Shown: positions 1-5,781 of the stretch, in pieces
How the letters are laid out: every line of letters starts with the position of its first letter
Numbering within the stretch: position 1 is the first letter of the stretch
Made by a program: the position numbers and the translations under genes
NCBI GenBank assembly: GCA_937907715.1
Contig: CALERM010000203.1
Coordinates: 1-11,020 of the forward strand
Direction: 5' to 3'
Origin: an uncultured Clostridia bacterium
GTDB taxonomy: Bacteria > Bacillota > Clostridia > Oscillospirales > Oscillospiraceae
Length of the DNA stretch: 11,020 nt
The notes under the pieces: model-generated
Database searches by the model: none
Told to the model about the DNA's origin: nothing
Seen by the model: the letters and a program-made list of their open reading frames with translations, nothing else

Positions 1-262
1 AATAATATATCACGCGGAAATCCTGAAATCAATACATACAGCCAAATTTATCGGCTGATTCCGAAATTTATGTCAGATTGCCATAAAATCCGGGCTTATT
101 TTGTGACCTTTGCCACAAAATATATCGGGTGCATCGTCAGTGTGTCTAGTTCTAAACATTCTGTCTTCAATTAAGATTATACAGCAAATTGTTGTGCTCT
201 GCATTATCAAATGTTAATTCTTCGTAAAAAATTTCAAAATTTGTTCACATGCCGCCGCGCAG
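1..262. other. AT-rich non-coding left end
   Basis: I see no convincing gene here. Base composition is clearly more AT-rich than the coding DNA. Two small symmetric elements are visible: an imperfect inverted repeat at 44-69 (AAATTTATCGG against CCGAAATTT), and TTTTGTG/CACAAAA arms around an 8-base loop at about 99-120. A TATAAT on the minus strand (176-181) has no good -35 at normal spacing. The stretch could be the 5' region of a gene lying to the left of the window, but nothing here proves it. Confidence 0.5.
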
Positions 263-296
263 AAAAAAGTCCGCCGCGCACGTACGCGCAGCGGAC
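263..296 (-). terminator. Intrinsic terminator of the CNNM/CorC gene
   Basis: Read on the minus strand, GTCCGC pairs with GCGGAC, and an inner TGCGCG/TGCGCG segment extends the stem with G-C pairs and two G-U wobbles to about 12 bp around a 4-base TACG loop. Six T residues follow directly (plus-strand A-run 263-268). It starts 15 bases after the stop codon of the minus-strand gene, so it is the natural end of that transcript. Confidence 0.9.
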
Positions 297-310
297 CCTA
301 CAGCCCGGAT

Positions 311-1567
311 TTATGCCTGTGCCGCCGGCGCCGGCGCCGGTTTTTTCTGCGTGAGCTGGATTTCCTCGATGCGGTGATTGTCGACCTTTGTGACCAGAAT
401 TTCAAAATTGCCGCACGAAACGCGCTCCCCGCGCTCCGGTACGCGCCCGAACTGCTCCATCACCCAGCCGCTGACGGAGGTCATCTCCGAGTCGCTTTTC
501 AGATGGAAGAAGCCCGCGAAATCCTCGAAGTCCATGCCTGCGTCGACCAGATACGTATCGGCTCCCGCCTTGCGGATGAAGACCTCCACCTCGTCGTGCT
601 CGTCCCAGATCTCGCCCACCAGCTCCTCGAGAATGTCCTCCATCGTCACAATGCCGCACGTTCCGCCGTACTCGTCGACCACGACCGCGACATGCGTCTT
701 TTCCTTCTGGAGCTTCTTGAGAAGCCGGCTGATCGGCTCGTTTTCCAGCACGAAAACCGGCGGCACCAGAATGTCGCGGATGGGCTTTTTCGTGATGCCG
801 CAGCCGACGTAAAAATCCTTCTGCAAAACCGTGCCCAGAATATGATCAATCGAGTCCTGATAAATAAGAAGCCGGGAATACTTCGTCTCGTCGAACAGCG
901 CGGCAATTTCCTCCTTGCTCGCCGTAATCGGCAGCGCCGCAAGATCAACCCTGTGAATGAGAATGTCCTTCGCCTGCTGCTCGGAAAAGTCAATCGCGTT
1001 TTTGAGCAGCTCTCCCTCGTTTTTGTCGATGCTGCCGTCCTGCTGCACCTCGTCGACAAGCATCAGCAGCTCCTCCTGCGACATTTTGCTCTCCGCGTTC
1101 AGGCGGAACACCTTTGCCAGCAGCTTTTTCCAGAGGGAAAACAGGAAATTGAGCGGCGTGAGAATGTAAACGAACACCTGCAGAATCGGCGCTGAGCGCA
1201 TCGCAAAGCGCTCGGCGCAGTCCTTGGCGATGCTTTTGGGCGAGATTTCGCCGAAAATCAGCACCACCACCGTCACCACGACGGTAGAAATCGTCGCGCC
1301 CGCGTCCCCGTAGTGCCGGACAAAAAGCACCGTGCCGATGGACGCCAGGAGAATATTTACAATGTTGTTGCCGATGAGAATCGTGGACAGCAGCTTGTCA
1401 TACTGCCCGAGCAGGCGGCACGCCAGCGCCGCATTTTTGTTTCCCTTCTCCGCAAGCGTTTTCAGCCGCGTGCTGTTCGCCGAGGAGAACGCGGTCTCCG
1501 TCGCCGAAAAATAGGCGGACAGCAGCAGGCAGACCGCCATAACAATGATACATGTGGTTGTAGACAA
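311..1567 (-). CDS. CNNM/CorC (HlyC) family membrane protein with CBS pair
   Basis: The protein is about 418 aa and belongs to the CNNM/CorC family, whose members are linked to Mg2+ (and Co2+) transport or efflux; older annotation calls them hemolysin-like. From the TTG start, residues 5-150 form the DUF21/CNNM transmembrane domain, with the conserved small-residue and glutamate stretch SATETAFSS near the start and the GEISPK motif at about 106-111. A CBS pair follows at about 205-325, with the typical VDEYGG and GIVTMEDILEELVGEI segments. A C-terminal CorC_HlyC domain spans about 335-405 and ends in a short Pro/Ala tail. The TTG start at 1565-1567 is preferred because AGAAAGGAAG lies 7 bases upstream. 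An in-frame ATG at 1604-1606 would add a lysine/arginine-rich 13-residue stretch and has no clear ribosome binding site. It is monocistronic as far as visible and diverges from the cobalamin operon. The family is certain; the transported ion and direction are not. Confidence 0.93.
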   Translation of the reverse strand: MSTTTCIIVMAVCLLLSAYFSATETAFSSANSTRLKTLAEKGNKNAALACRLLGQYDKLLSTILIGNNIVNILLASIGTVLFVRHYGDAGATISTVVVTVVVLIFGEISPKSIAKDCAERFAMRSAPILQVFVYILTPLNFLFSLWKKLLAKVFRLNAESKMSQEELLMLVDEVQQDGSIDKNEGELLKNAIDFSEQQAKDILIHRVDLAALPITASKEEIAALFDETKYSRLLIYQDSIDHILGTVLQKDFYVGCGITKKPIRDILVPPVFVLENEPISRLLKKLQKEKTHVAVVVDEYGGTCGIVTMEDILEELVGEIWDEHDEVEVFIRKAGADTYLVDAGMDFEDFAGFFHLKSDSEMTSVSGWVMEQFGRVPERGERVSCGNFEILVTKVDNHRIEEIQLTQKKPAPAPAAQA

Positions 1568-1574
1568 TTTTGAA

Positions 1575-1584
1575 CTTCCTTTCT
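1575..1584 (-). promoter_or_regulatory. Ribosome binding site selecting a TTG start
   Basis: Minus-strand AGAAAGGAAG ends 7 bases before the TTG at 1567-1565. It lies inside the longer in-frame ORF that begins with ATG at 1606, so it decides the start: translation probably begins at TTG and the first 13 codons of the longer ORF are leader RNA. Confidence 0.7.
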
Positions 1585-1615
1585 GTCGTCTGTTTTTTTG
1601 TTTCATTTCTTTTGC

Positions 1616-1726
1616 CTATAGACGCAAAAAAGCACGTCCGCCCTGCCTCGTGCAGCGCAGATATGCTCGCAAAAACAGATGGCAGACCGGTCTTCGTCCG
1701 GGATTGTCGCCAGCGTCGGTATCCAT
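1616..1726 (-). CDS. Possible 36-aa leader peptide upstream of the CNNM/CorC gene
   Basis: This short ORF lies within the predicted transcript of the CNNM/CorC gene. It starts with ATG about 33 bases after the expected transcription start. A strong Shine-Dalgarno (AGAAGGAGG, 1747-1739) lies upstream, although its 12-base spacing is longer than ideal. The peptide begins MDTDAGDNPGRRPV, with three aspartates and a proline in the first nine residues, and continues arginine-rich. The ORF runs through the attenuator hairpin and U-tract and stops with TAG at 1618-1616, about 50 bases before the main start. Acidic/proline N-termini like this are known in the E. coli mgtA leader peptide MgtL, where they destabilise the translating ribosome at low Mg2+. 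That this peptide works likewise is inference. It could also be a chance ORF in GC-rich leader RNA. Confidence 0.35.
   Translation of the reverse strand: MDTDAGDNPGRRPVCHLFLRAYLRCTRQGGRAFLRL
1626..1653 (-). terminator. Candidate attenuator hairpin in the CNNM/CorC leader
   Basis: Minus-strand GCACG (1653-1649) pairs with CGTGC (1636-1632) around a 12-base loop and is followed immediately by six T residues (plus-strand A-run 1631-1626). The stem is only 5 bp, so it is a modest terminator. It lies between the promoter and the start codon of the gene, which makes transcription attenuation plausible. It also overlaps the 3' part of the possible leader ORF, so a translating ribosome would block its folding. 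Confidence 0.45.
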
Positions 1727-1765
1727 GCTCCGTGTAAGCCTCCTTCTGGTCTGTAAATTTTGTTT

Positions 1766-1794
1766 ATTATACTGAAAACGCGCGCCGGTGTCAA
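1766..1794 (-). promoter_or_regulatory. Sigma-A promoter of the CNNM/CorC gene
   Basis: On the minus strand there is a perfect TTGACA (1794-1789) and a perfect TATAAT (1771-1766) separated by 17 bases. Transcription should start near 1759, giving a leader of about 190 bases before the TTG start. Inside that leader, CAGACC (plus-strand GGTCTG at 1748-1753) and GGTCTG (plus-strand CAGACC at 1683-1688) can pair and would enclose the leader ORF's ribosome binding site and start codon. Confidence 0.88.
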
Positions 1795-1924
1795 GCCGCC
1801 GCACACCGTGTCCGTCTTGTCCAATCTGGAAAAAGCAGCAAAATTTGATGGCAGAAATTGTGTTTTTCCGGAAATTCTACGATTCGCCGTTCACTTTTTT
1901 GAAAAAAATCAGCGTTCTGCATAA

Positions 1925-1952
1925 TTGACAACCTTTCGCCCTGTGTTATAAT
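1925..1952 (+). promoter_or_regulatory. Sigma-A promoter of the cobalamin operon
   Basis: A perfect TTGACA (1925-1930) and a perfect TATAAT (1947-1952) are separated by 16 bases. Transcription would start around 1959, shortly before the riboswitch. It is back to back with the minus-strand promoter about 130 bases away. The stretch between them (about 1800-1920) shows no gene and no clear operator. Confidence 0.85.
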
Positions 1953-1986
1953 GTGGGCGTCTGAAAAAATATAGAATTGTAACGTC

Positions 1987-2174
1987 AAGGTGTCTGCCGC
2001 GAAAGCGGCGGGTGAAAAGGGAATCCGGTGTGAATCCGGAGCGATACAGTCACTGTGTACGGGAGCCGGTCTGCAGAACCACTGGGAAACCGGGAAGGGC
2101 AGAGCGGCGATGATCGAAGCCAGGAGACCTGCCTCGGCGTGGAATCTCAAATCCGCTGTCTACGGGTTGACCTT
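1987..2174 (+). promoter_or_regulatory. Cobalamin riboswitch aptamer
   Basis: The conserved cobalamin-aptamer elements appear in order: GGGAATCCGGTGTGAATCC (from about 2019), ACTGTGTACGGGAGCC (from about 2052), CACTGGGAAACCGGGAAGG, and the B12 box AGCCAGGAGACCTGCC at 2118-2133. AAGGT (1987-1991) can close the element by pairing with ACCTT (2170-2174) as P1. The size of about 190 bases and the peripheral region after the B12 box fit the class that binds adenosylcobalamin, though the ligand form is not proven. It lies between the promoter and the first gene of a cobalamin import and synthesis operon, so cobalamin is expected to repress it by premature termination. Confidence 0.95.
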
Positions 2175-2205
2175 CCTGCAAGTTTGACTGCGCGGGAGCT
2201 TTTTT
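2173..2205 (+). terminator. Possible first terminator-like hairpin after the riboswitch
   Basis: TTCCTGC (2173-2179) can pair with GCGGGAG (2192-2198), using two wobbles, around a 12-base loop. Six T residues at 2200-2205 follow after one base. The left arm overlaps the 3' strand of P1, so this hairpin would compete with the aptamer's closing stem. An alternative pairing, TGCGCG (2189-2194) with CGCGCA (2212-2217), also uses this stretch. Which fold forms is not decidable by eye. Confidence 0.3.
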
Positions 2206-2238
2206 GCCTTACGCGCAACAGATGCTACGGTTGGGGAG

Positions 2239-2265
2239 AACGGCTGCGGAAACGCAGCCGTTTTT
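2239..2265 (+). terminator. Riboswitch expression-platform terminator
   Basis: AACGGCTGCG (2239-2248) pairs with CGCAGCCGTT (2253-2262) around a GAAA tetraloop, a 10-bp stem followed by a T-tract (2261-2265). It lies about 65 bases after the aptamer and 40 bases before the cbiK start. No gene ends here, so its role must be conditional termination of the leader. Confidence 0.9.
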
Positions 2266-2305
2266 ATATTTCTTTCAGAACATTTTGGAAAAGAGGTAAC
2301 ACCCC

Positions 2306-3574
2306 ATGAAAAAGACCCTCGCACTTCTGCTCGCAGCGGTTATGCTGCTGAGCGTCCTTTCCGCCTGCAAGAGCAGCGCGGACACCCCCGTTGAAACCCA
2401 GCCCGCAGAAACTGAAACCACTGAAGCCACTCCCGAAGCTCCGGCTGCAGAGGAAACCACCGAAGAACCCGCTGCCGAAGAGCCCTCGCAGGAGGAGCTC
2501 GATCAGGCAGCCGCCGATGAGGTTGCCGCTATGATTGACGCCATCTATGTCCAGACCCGCACCGACGAGACCGACGCCCAGTGTGAAGCCGCGAAGGCAG
2601 CATGGGACGCCCTGACCGACGCACAGAAGGCGCTCGTCGAGGGTGACGAAGCAAGCCCCGACTACTTCGGACTCGACACCGGCGACGCTTCGAAGGACGA
2701 TCCCAGAAATCAGGACGACATCGGCGAAAACGAGCTGCTGGTCGTCTCGTTCGGTACATCTTATAATGACAGCCGCGTCGCCGACATCAAGGGCATTGAA
2801 GACGCGCTGCAGGAAGCGAACCCCGACTGGTCGGTCCGCCGCGCCTTCACCGCGCAGATCATCATCAACCACATCCAGGCGCGCGACGGCGAGAAAATCG
2901 ACAACATGGACCAGGCGCTCGAGCGCGCGGTTGCAAACGGCGTGAAGAACCTCGTCGTTCAGCCGACGCACCTGATGCACGGCGCAGAATATGACGAAAT
3001 GTGCGAGGCAATCGAAGCCTATCGCGACAAGTTTGAGTCCGTCTCCATCGCAGAGCCGCTGCTCGGCGAGGTCGGCTCCGACGCCACGGTCATCAACGCC
3101 GACAAGGAAGCCGTCGCCAAGGCGATCACCGCAGCGGCTGTTGCAGACGCAGGCTTTGAGAGTCTGGACGCCGCCAAGGACGCAGGCACCGCCTTCGTCT
3201 TCATGGGTCACGGCACCGCGCATGTTGCAAAGGTCACCTACAGCCAGATGCAGGTCCAGATGCAGACGCTCGGCTATGAGAACGTCTTCATCGGCACCGT
3301 CGAGGGCGAACCTGAAGAGACCTCCGCAGAGGCTGTCATCGAAGCTGTCAAGGCAGCCGGTTACACCAACGTCGTCCTGCGCCCGCTGATGGTCGTCGCC
3401 GGCGACCACGCCAACAACGACATGGCTGGCTCCGAGGATGATTCCTGGAAGACCATGTTTGAAGCTGCCGGCTTCAGCGTCGACTGCCAGATCGCCGGTC
3501 TCGGTGAGATTGCTGACGTGCAGGCGCTCTATGTCGCCCACACCAAGGCTGCGATTGACGCGCTGAACGCATAA
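2306..3574 (+). CDS. cbiK: CbiK-type sirohydrochlorin cobaltochelatase, predicted surface lipoprotein
   Basis: This 422-aa protein would insert Co2+ into sirohydrochlorin to give cobalt-factor II, the entry step of the anaerobic cobalamin pathway. Residues 1-21 are a lipoprotein signal peptide with lipobox LSAC (Cys21). A Glu/Pro/Thr/Ala-rich spacer (about 25-64) follows, then a short helical module (about 65-113) with the DALTDAQKALV pattern seen in secreted Firmicutes proteins. The CbiK domain runs from about 142 to 420, starting ELLVVSFGTSYNDSR. Family active-site segments are intact: PTHLMHGAEYDEM with His222 and His225, MGHGTAH with His302 and His306, and PLMVVAGDHANNDMAG at 360-375. Classical CbiK is a roughly 265-aa cytoplasmic enzyme, so the first 140 residues are an addition. 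A periplasmic form (CbiKP) is known in Desulfovibrio vulgaris. GAGG 9 bases before the ATG supports the start. It is the first gene after the riboswitch. Its extracellular location is inferred from the signal; a metal or heme-chaperone role is an alternative. Confidence 0.92.
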   Translation: MKKTLALLLAAVMLLSVLSACKSSADTPVETQPAETETTEATPEAPAAEETTEEPAAEEPSQEELDQAAADEVAAMIDAIYVQTRTDETDAQCEAAKAAWDALTDAQKALVEGDEASPDYFGLDTGDASKDDPRNQDDIGENELLVVSFGTSYNDSRVADIKGIEDALQEANPDWSVRRAFTAQIIINHIQARDGEKIDNMDQALERAVANGVKNLVVQPTHLMHGAEYDEMCEAIEAYRDKFESVSIAEPLLGEVGSDATVINADKEAVAKAITAAAVADAGFESLDAAKDAGTAFVFMGHGTAHVAKVTYSQMQVQMQTLGYENVFIGTVEGEPEETSAEAVIEAVKAAGYTNVVLRPLMVVAGDHANNDMAGSEDDSWKTMFEAAGFSVDCQIAGLGEIADVQALYVAHTKAAIDALNA

Positions 3575-3590
3575 CATCCATAAAAACACA

Positions 3591-3620
3591 GCTCCGGGGA
3601 AGATTGCTCTTCCCCGGAGC
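3591..3620 (+). other. Perfect 12-bp stem-loop between cbiK and the next lipoprotein gene
   Basis: GCTCCGGGGAAG (3591-3602) pairs perfectly with CTTCCCCGGAGC (3609-3620) around a 6-base loop. No T-tract follows on the plus strand, so it is not a typical terminator for the operon. It more likely protects the 3' end of the cbiK message or sets gene dosage within the operon. On the minus strand a short T-rich stretch (plus-strand TAAAAACACA, 3581-3590) follows the stem, so it could stop antisense transcripts. Confidence 0.8.
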
Positions 3621-3645
3621 AACGCACACTCAGGAGGACACCGAA

Positions 3646-4587
3646 ATGAAAAAGCTTCTTGCATGGACGCTTGCCGTTCTGCTGCTTGCCGCCGTTTTGA
3701 CCGGCTGCACCGGCGCCCCGGCAGAAACGCCCGCCGATTCCCAGAGCGCACAGACAGAGCAGCCGGCGCAGCAGCCCGCCGGAGAAGAACCTGCTGCCGA
3801 AGAAGAGCCCGACGCCGCGGAAGAAGCGCCCGCAGTCGAGGAAGCCCCTGCCTCTGAGCAGCCCGCGCTTGCAGACGGCGTCTATACCGCCGATTTTGAC
3901 ACCGACAGCTCCATGTTCCACGCCAACGAGGCGTGCAACGGCAAGGGTACGCTCACCGTCAAGGACGGCGAAATGACCATCCATGTCAGCCTCGCCTCCA
4001 CCAGCATCGTCAACCTCTTCCCCGGTCTTGCCAAAGATGCACAGAAGGACGGCGCGGTGCTCTTGCAGCCCACAACCGATACCGTCACCTACTCCGACGG
4101 TCTTTCCGAGGAGGTCTATGGCTTCGATATTCCCGTTCCCGCGCTCGATACCGAGTTTGACCTCGCGCTCATCGGCAAAAAGGGGGTCTGGTACGACCAC
4201 AAGGTCTCCGTCTCGAACCCTGAGCCGCAGGAAGGTGCAGGCAAAACCGCGCAGGACCTGGGGCTTGCCGACGGCTCGTATACCGCAGAGGTCGCCTTCT
4301 CCGGCGGCTCCGGCAAATCCCACATTGCATCTCCCGTAACGCTGACGGTCAAAGACGGCGCTGTTACCGCAACGGTCGTCTGGAGCAGCAGCAAGTATGA
4401 CTATATGCTGGTCGACGGCGTGCGCTACGACGTTTTGACGACCGAGCCGGGCTCGACGTTTGAAATTCCAGTCGCCGCCTTTGATACGGACCTGCCCGTC
4501 ATCGGCGACACCACCGCCATGAGCACGCCGCATGAGATCGAATACACCCTGAACTTCGCGTCCGCCACGCTCACGCCTGCCGGATGA
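3646..4587 (+). CDS. Lipoprotein with two NEAT-like beta domains
   Basis: The 313-aa product has a lipoprotein signal peptide with lipobox LTGC (Cys21) and an Ala/Glu/Pro-rich spacer (about 24-75) like that of CbiK next door. Two related beta-rich domains follow, at about 77-191 and 208-305. They share DGxYTAxxxF, then LTVKDGxxT, then F(D/E)IPVxAxDT. The second contains WSSSKYDYMLVDGVRY, an Ser/Tyr-rich strand recalling the ligand-binding part of NEAT (heme/iron-transport-associated) domains. I see the duplication directly; the NEAT link is by resemblance only. The ATG at 3646 is chosen because AGGAGG (3632-3637) sits 8 bases upstream and the signal peptide starts there. The stop overlaps the next start (ATGA), implying translational coupling to the substrate-binding protein. 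A role in capturing a tetrapyrrole or metal complex for the importer is inference. Confidence 0.8.
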   Translation: MKKLLAWTLAVLLLAAVLTGCTGAPAETPADSQSAQTEQPAQQPAGEEPAAEEEPDAAEEAPAVEEAPASEQPALADGVYTADFDTDSSMFHANEACNGKGTLTVKDGEMTIHVSLASTSIVNLFPGLAKDAQKDGAVLLQPTTDTVTYSDGLSEEVYGFDIPVPALDTEFDLALIGKKGVWYDHKVSVSNPEPQEGAGKTAQDLGLADGSYTAEVAFSGGSGKSHIASPVTLTVKDGAVTATVVWSSSKYDYMLVDGVRYDVLTTEPGSTFEIPVAAFDTDLPVIGDTTAMSTPHEIEYTLNFASATLTPAG

Positions 4588-5765
4588 AAAAGCTGTTTTT
4601 GACGTTTCTCGCCGCGCTGCTGCTGTTTTCCGGCTGTGCGGTGCAGCGGCAGGAATCCCAGCCGCAGCAGCCCGCCGCAGAACAGGTCGCGGAATCGGAG
4701 CCGGGCGGCGCGCCGCAGTGGGAGGACCTGCGCTTTGATACGTCCCTTCCGCTGTCCTACGCCACGCAGTTTTCGGTCCGCTACGCAGACGGCGGCTACA
4801 CGTATCTTACCATCGGCAGCGATCAGGAATTTCTGCTTGTCGCGCAAGACGCCGCCGTCCCCGAAAATATCCCGTCCGACATCACCGTTCTGCGTCAGCC
4901 GCTTTCTCACATCTATCTCGTTGCCTCCGCCGCCATGGACTATTTTGACCGCCTGGACGCGGTGGACCGGATTTCTTTGAGCGGTCTGAAGGCGTCCGAC
5001 TGGTATATCGAGAGCGCGAAAGCCGCCATGGAAGACGGCAGCATGGTCTATGCCGGAAAATATTCTGCGCCGGATTATGAGACAATTCTGGGTGCCGACT
5101 GCGACCTGGCAATTGAAAACACCATGATCTACCACACGCCGGAGGTCATTGAGCAGCTGCAGGCCGTCGGCGTGCCCGTCCTCATCGAGCGCTCCAGCTA
5201 CGAACCAGACCCGCTCGGGCGCATCGAGTGGCTGAAGCTCTATGCCGCGCTGGTCGGAAAAGAGGCGCAGGCTACTGCGGATTTTGAATCGTGCCTTGCC
5301 TCCCTCTCCGGCGTTCTCGACCAGCCGTCCACCGGAAAAACCGTCTCGTTTTTCTACATCAACACCTCCGGCGCAGTCAATGTCCGCAAGTCTGGCGACT
5401 ACATCGCAAAAGCAATCCGCCTCGCGGGCGGGGAGTATCTTTCCTTCGACGAAAGCGAGGAGGAAAACGCTCTTTCCACCATGACCATTCAGATGGAATC
5501 CTTTTACAGCACCGCCGCAGATGCAGACGTGCTGATCTACAACAGCACCATCGACGGCGAGCTGCAAAGCATCGACGAGCTGCTGGCGAAAAGCCCTCTT
5601 CTGGCGGATTTCAAAGCCGTCAAAAGCGGCAATGTCTGGTGCATCACCAAGAATTTTTATCAGGAATCGCTGGCGCTCGGCGACATGATTCTCGACGTCC
5701 ACGCCGTTCTGACCGACGAAAATACGCCGGACTCCGAGCTGCGGTTCCTGCGCAGACTGTCATAA
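4584..5765 (+). CDS. ABC transporter substrate-binding lipoprotein, BtuF/FepB/FhuD type
   Basis: This 393-aa protein starts with a lipoprotein signal (lipobox FSGC, Cys18) and a Gln/Pro/Glu-rich linker, then a two-lobed periplasmic-binding domain of the metal-chelate/corrinoid class (PF01497 type). Recognisable parts are ITVLRQPLSHIYLVASAAMDYFDRLDA (about 100-126), ADCDLAIENTMIYHTPEVIEQLQAVGVPVLIE (about 171-202), and PLGRIEWLKLYAALVGKEAQA (about 210-230), the stretch that in this class leads into the long inter-lobe helix and carries a glutamate that docks on the permease. The C-lobe ends with VWCITKNFYQES. The ATG overlaps the previous stop and has no clear ribosome binding site of its own. 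Ligand specificity (cobalamin, cobinamide, heme, siderophore or cobalt-tetrapyrrole) cannot be read from the sequence; riboswitch control favours a corrinoid-pathway ligand. Confidence 0.88.
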   Translation: MKKLFLTFLAALLLFSGCAVQRQESQPQQPAAEQVAESEPGGAPQWEDLRFDTSLPLSYATQFSVRYADGGYTYLTIGSDQEFLLVAQDAAVPENIPSDITVLRQPLSHIYLVASAAMDYFDRLDAVDRISLSGLKASDWYIESAKAAMEDGSMVYAGKYSAPDYETILGADCDLAIENTMIYHTPEVIEQLQAVGVPVLIERSSYEPDPLGRIEWLKLYAALVGKEAQATADFESCLASLSGVLDQPSTGKTVSFFYINTSGAVNVRKSGDYIAKAIRLAGGEYLSFDESEEENALSTMTIQMESFYSTAADADVLIYNSTIDGELQSIDELLAKSPLLADFKAVKSGNVWCITKNFYQESLALGDMILDVHAVLTDENTPDSELRFLRRLS

Positions 5766-5781
5766 TCAACGGAGGAGCAGT

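Noticed and set aside
1..262. CRISPR array or mobile-element end in the AT-rich left region
   Set aside because: No regularly spaced direct repeats, no transposase fragment and no target-site duplication were found; only two small inverted repeats are present.
374..1195. Plus-strand ORF (273 codons) opposite the CNNM/CorC gene
   Set aside because: The minus strand encodes intact CNNM and CBS motifs with its own promoter and terminator; the opposite frame has no domain features.
1568..1759. M-box (Mg2+) riboswitch in the CNNM/CorC leader
   Set aside because: Short stretches (GAGGCT, ATGGATAC, CGCTG) resemble parts of the M-box by eye, but the conserved core does not line up over its length. 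A covariance search against RF00380 would decide.
3591..3620. Intrinsic terminator ending a cbiK-only transcript
   Set aside because: The stem is excellent but the bases after it on the plus strand (AACGCACACT) contain no T-tract.
2264..3751. Long minus-strand ORF (495 codons) opposite cbiK
   Set aside because: The plus strand has clear CbiK motifs, a signal peptide and a ribosome binding site. The antisense frame is open because of strong third-position GC bias and crosses the riboswitch terminator and an intergenic hairpin.
3529..5702. Two long minus-strand ORFs (334 and 425 codons) opposite the lipoprotein genes
   Set aside because: Both are composition-driven shadows; they read as low-complexity Gly/Val/Arg/Asp-rich protein with no recognisable domain, while the plus strand has lipoproteins with correct starts.
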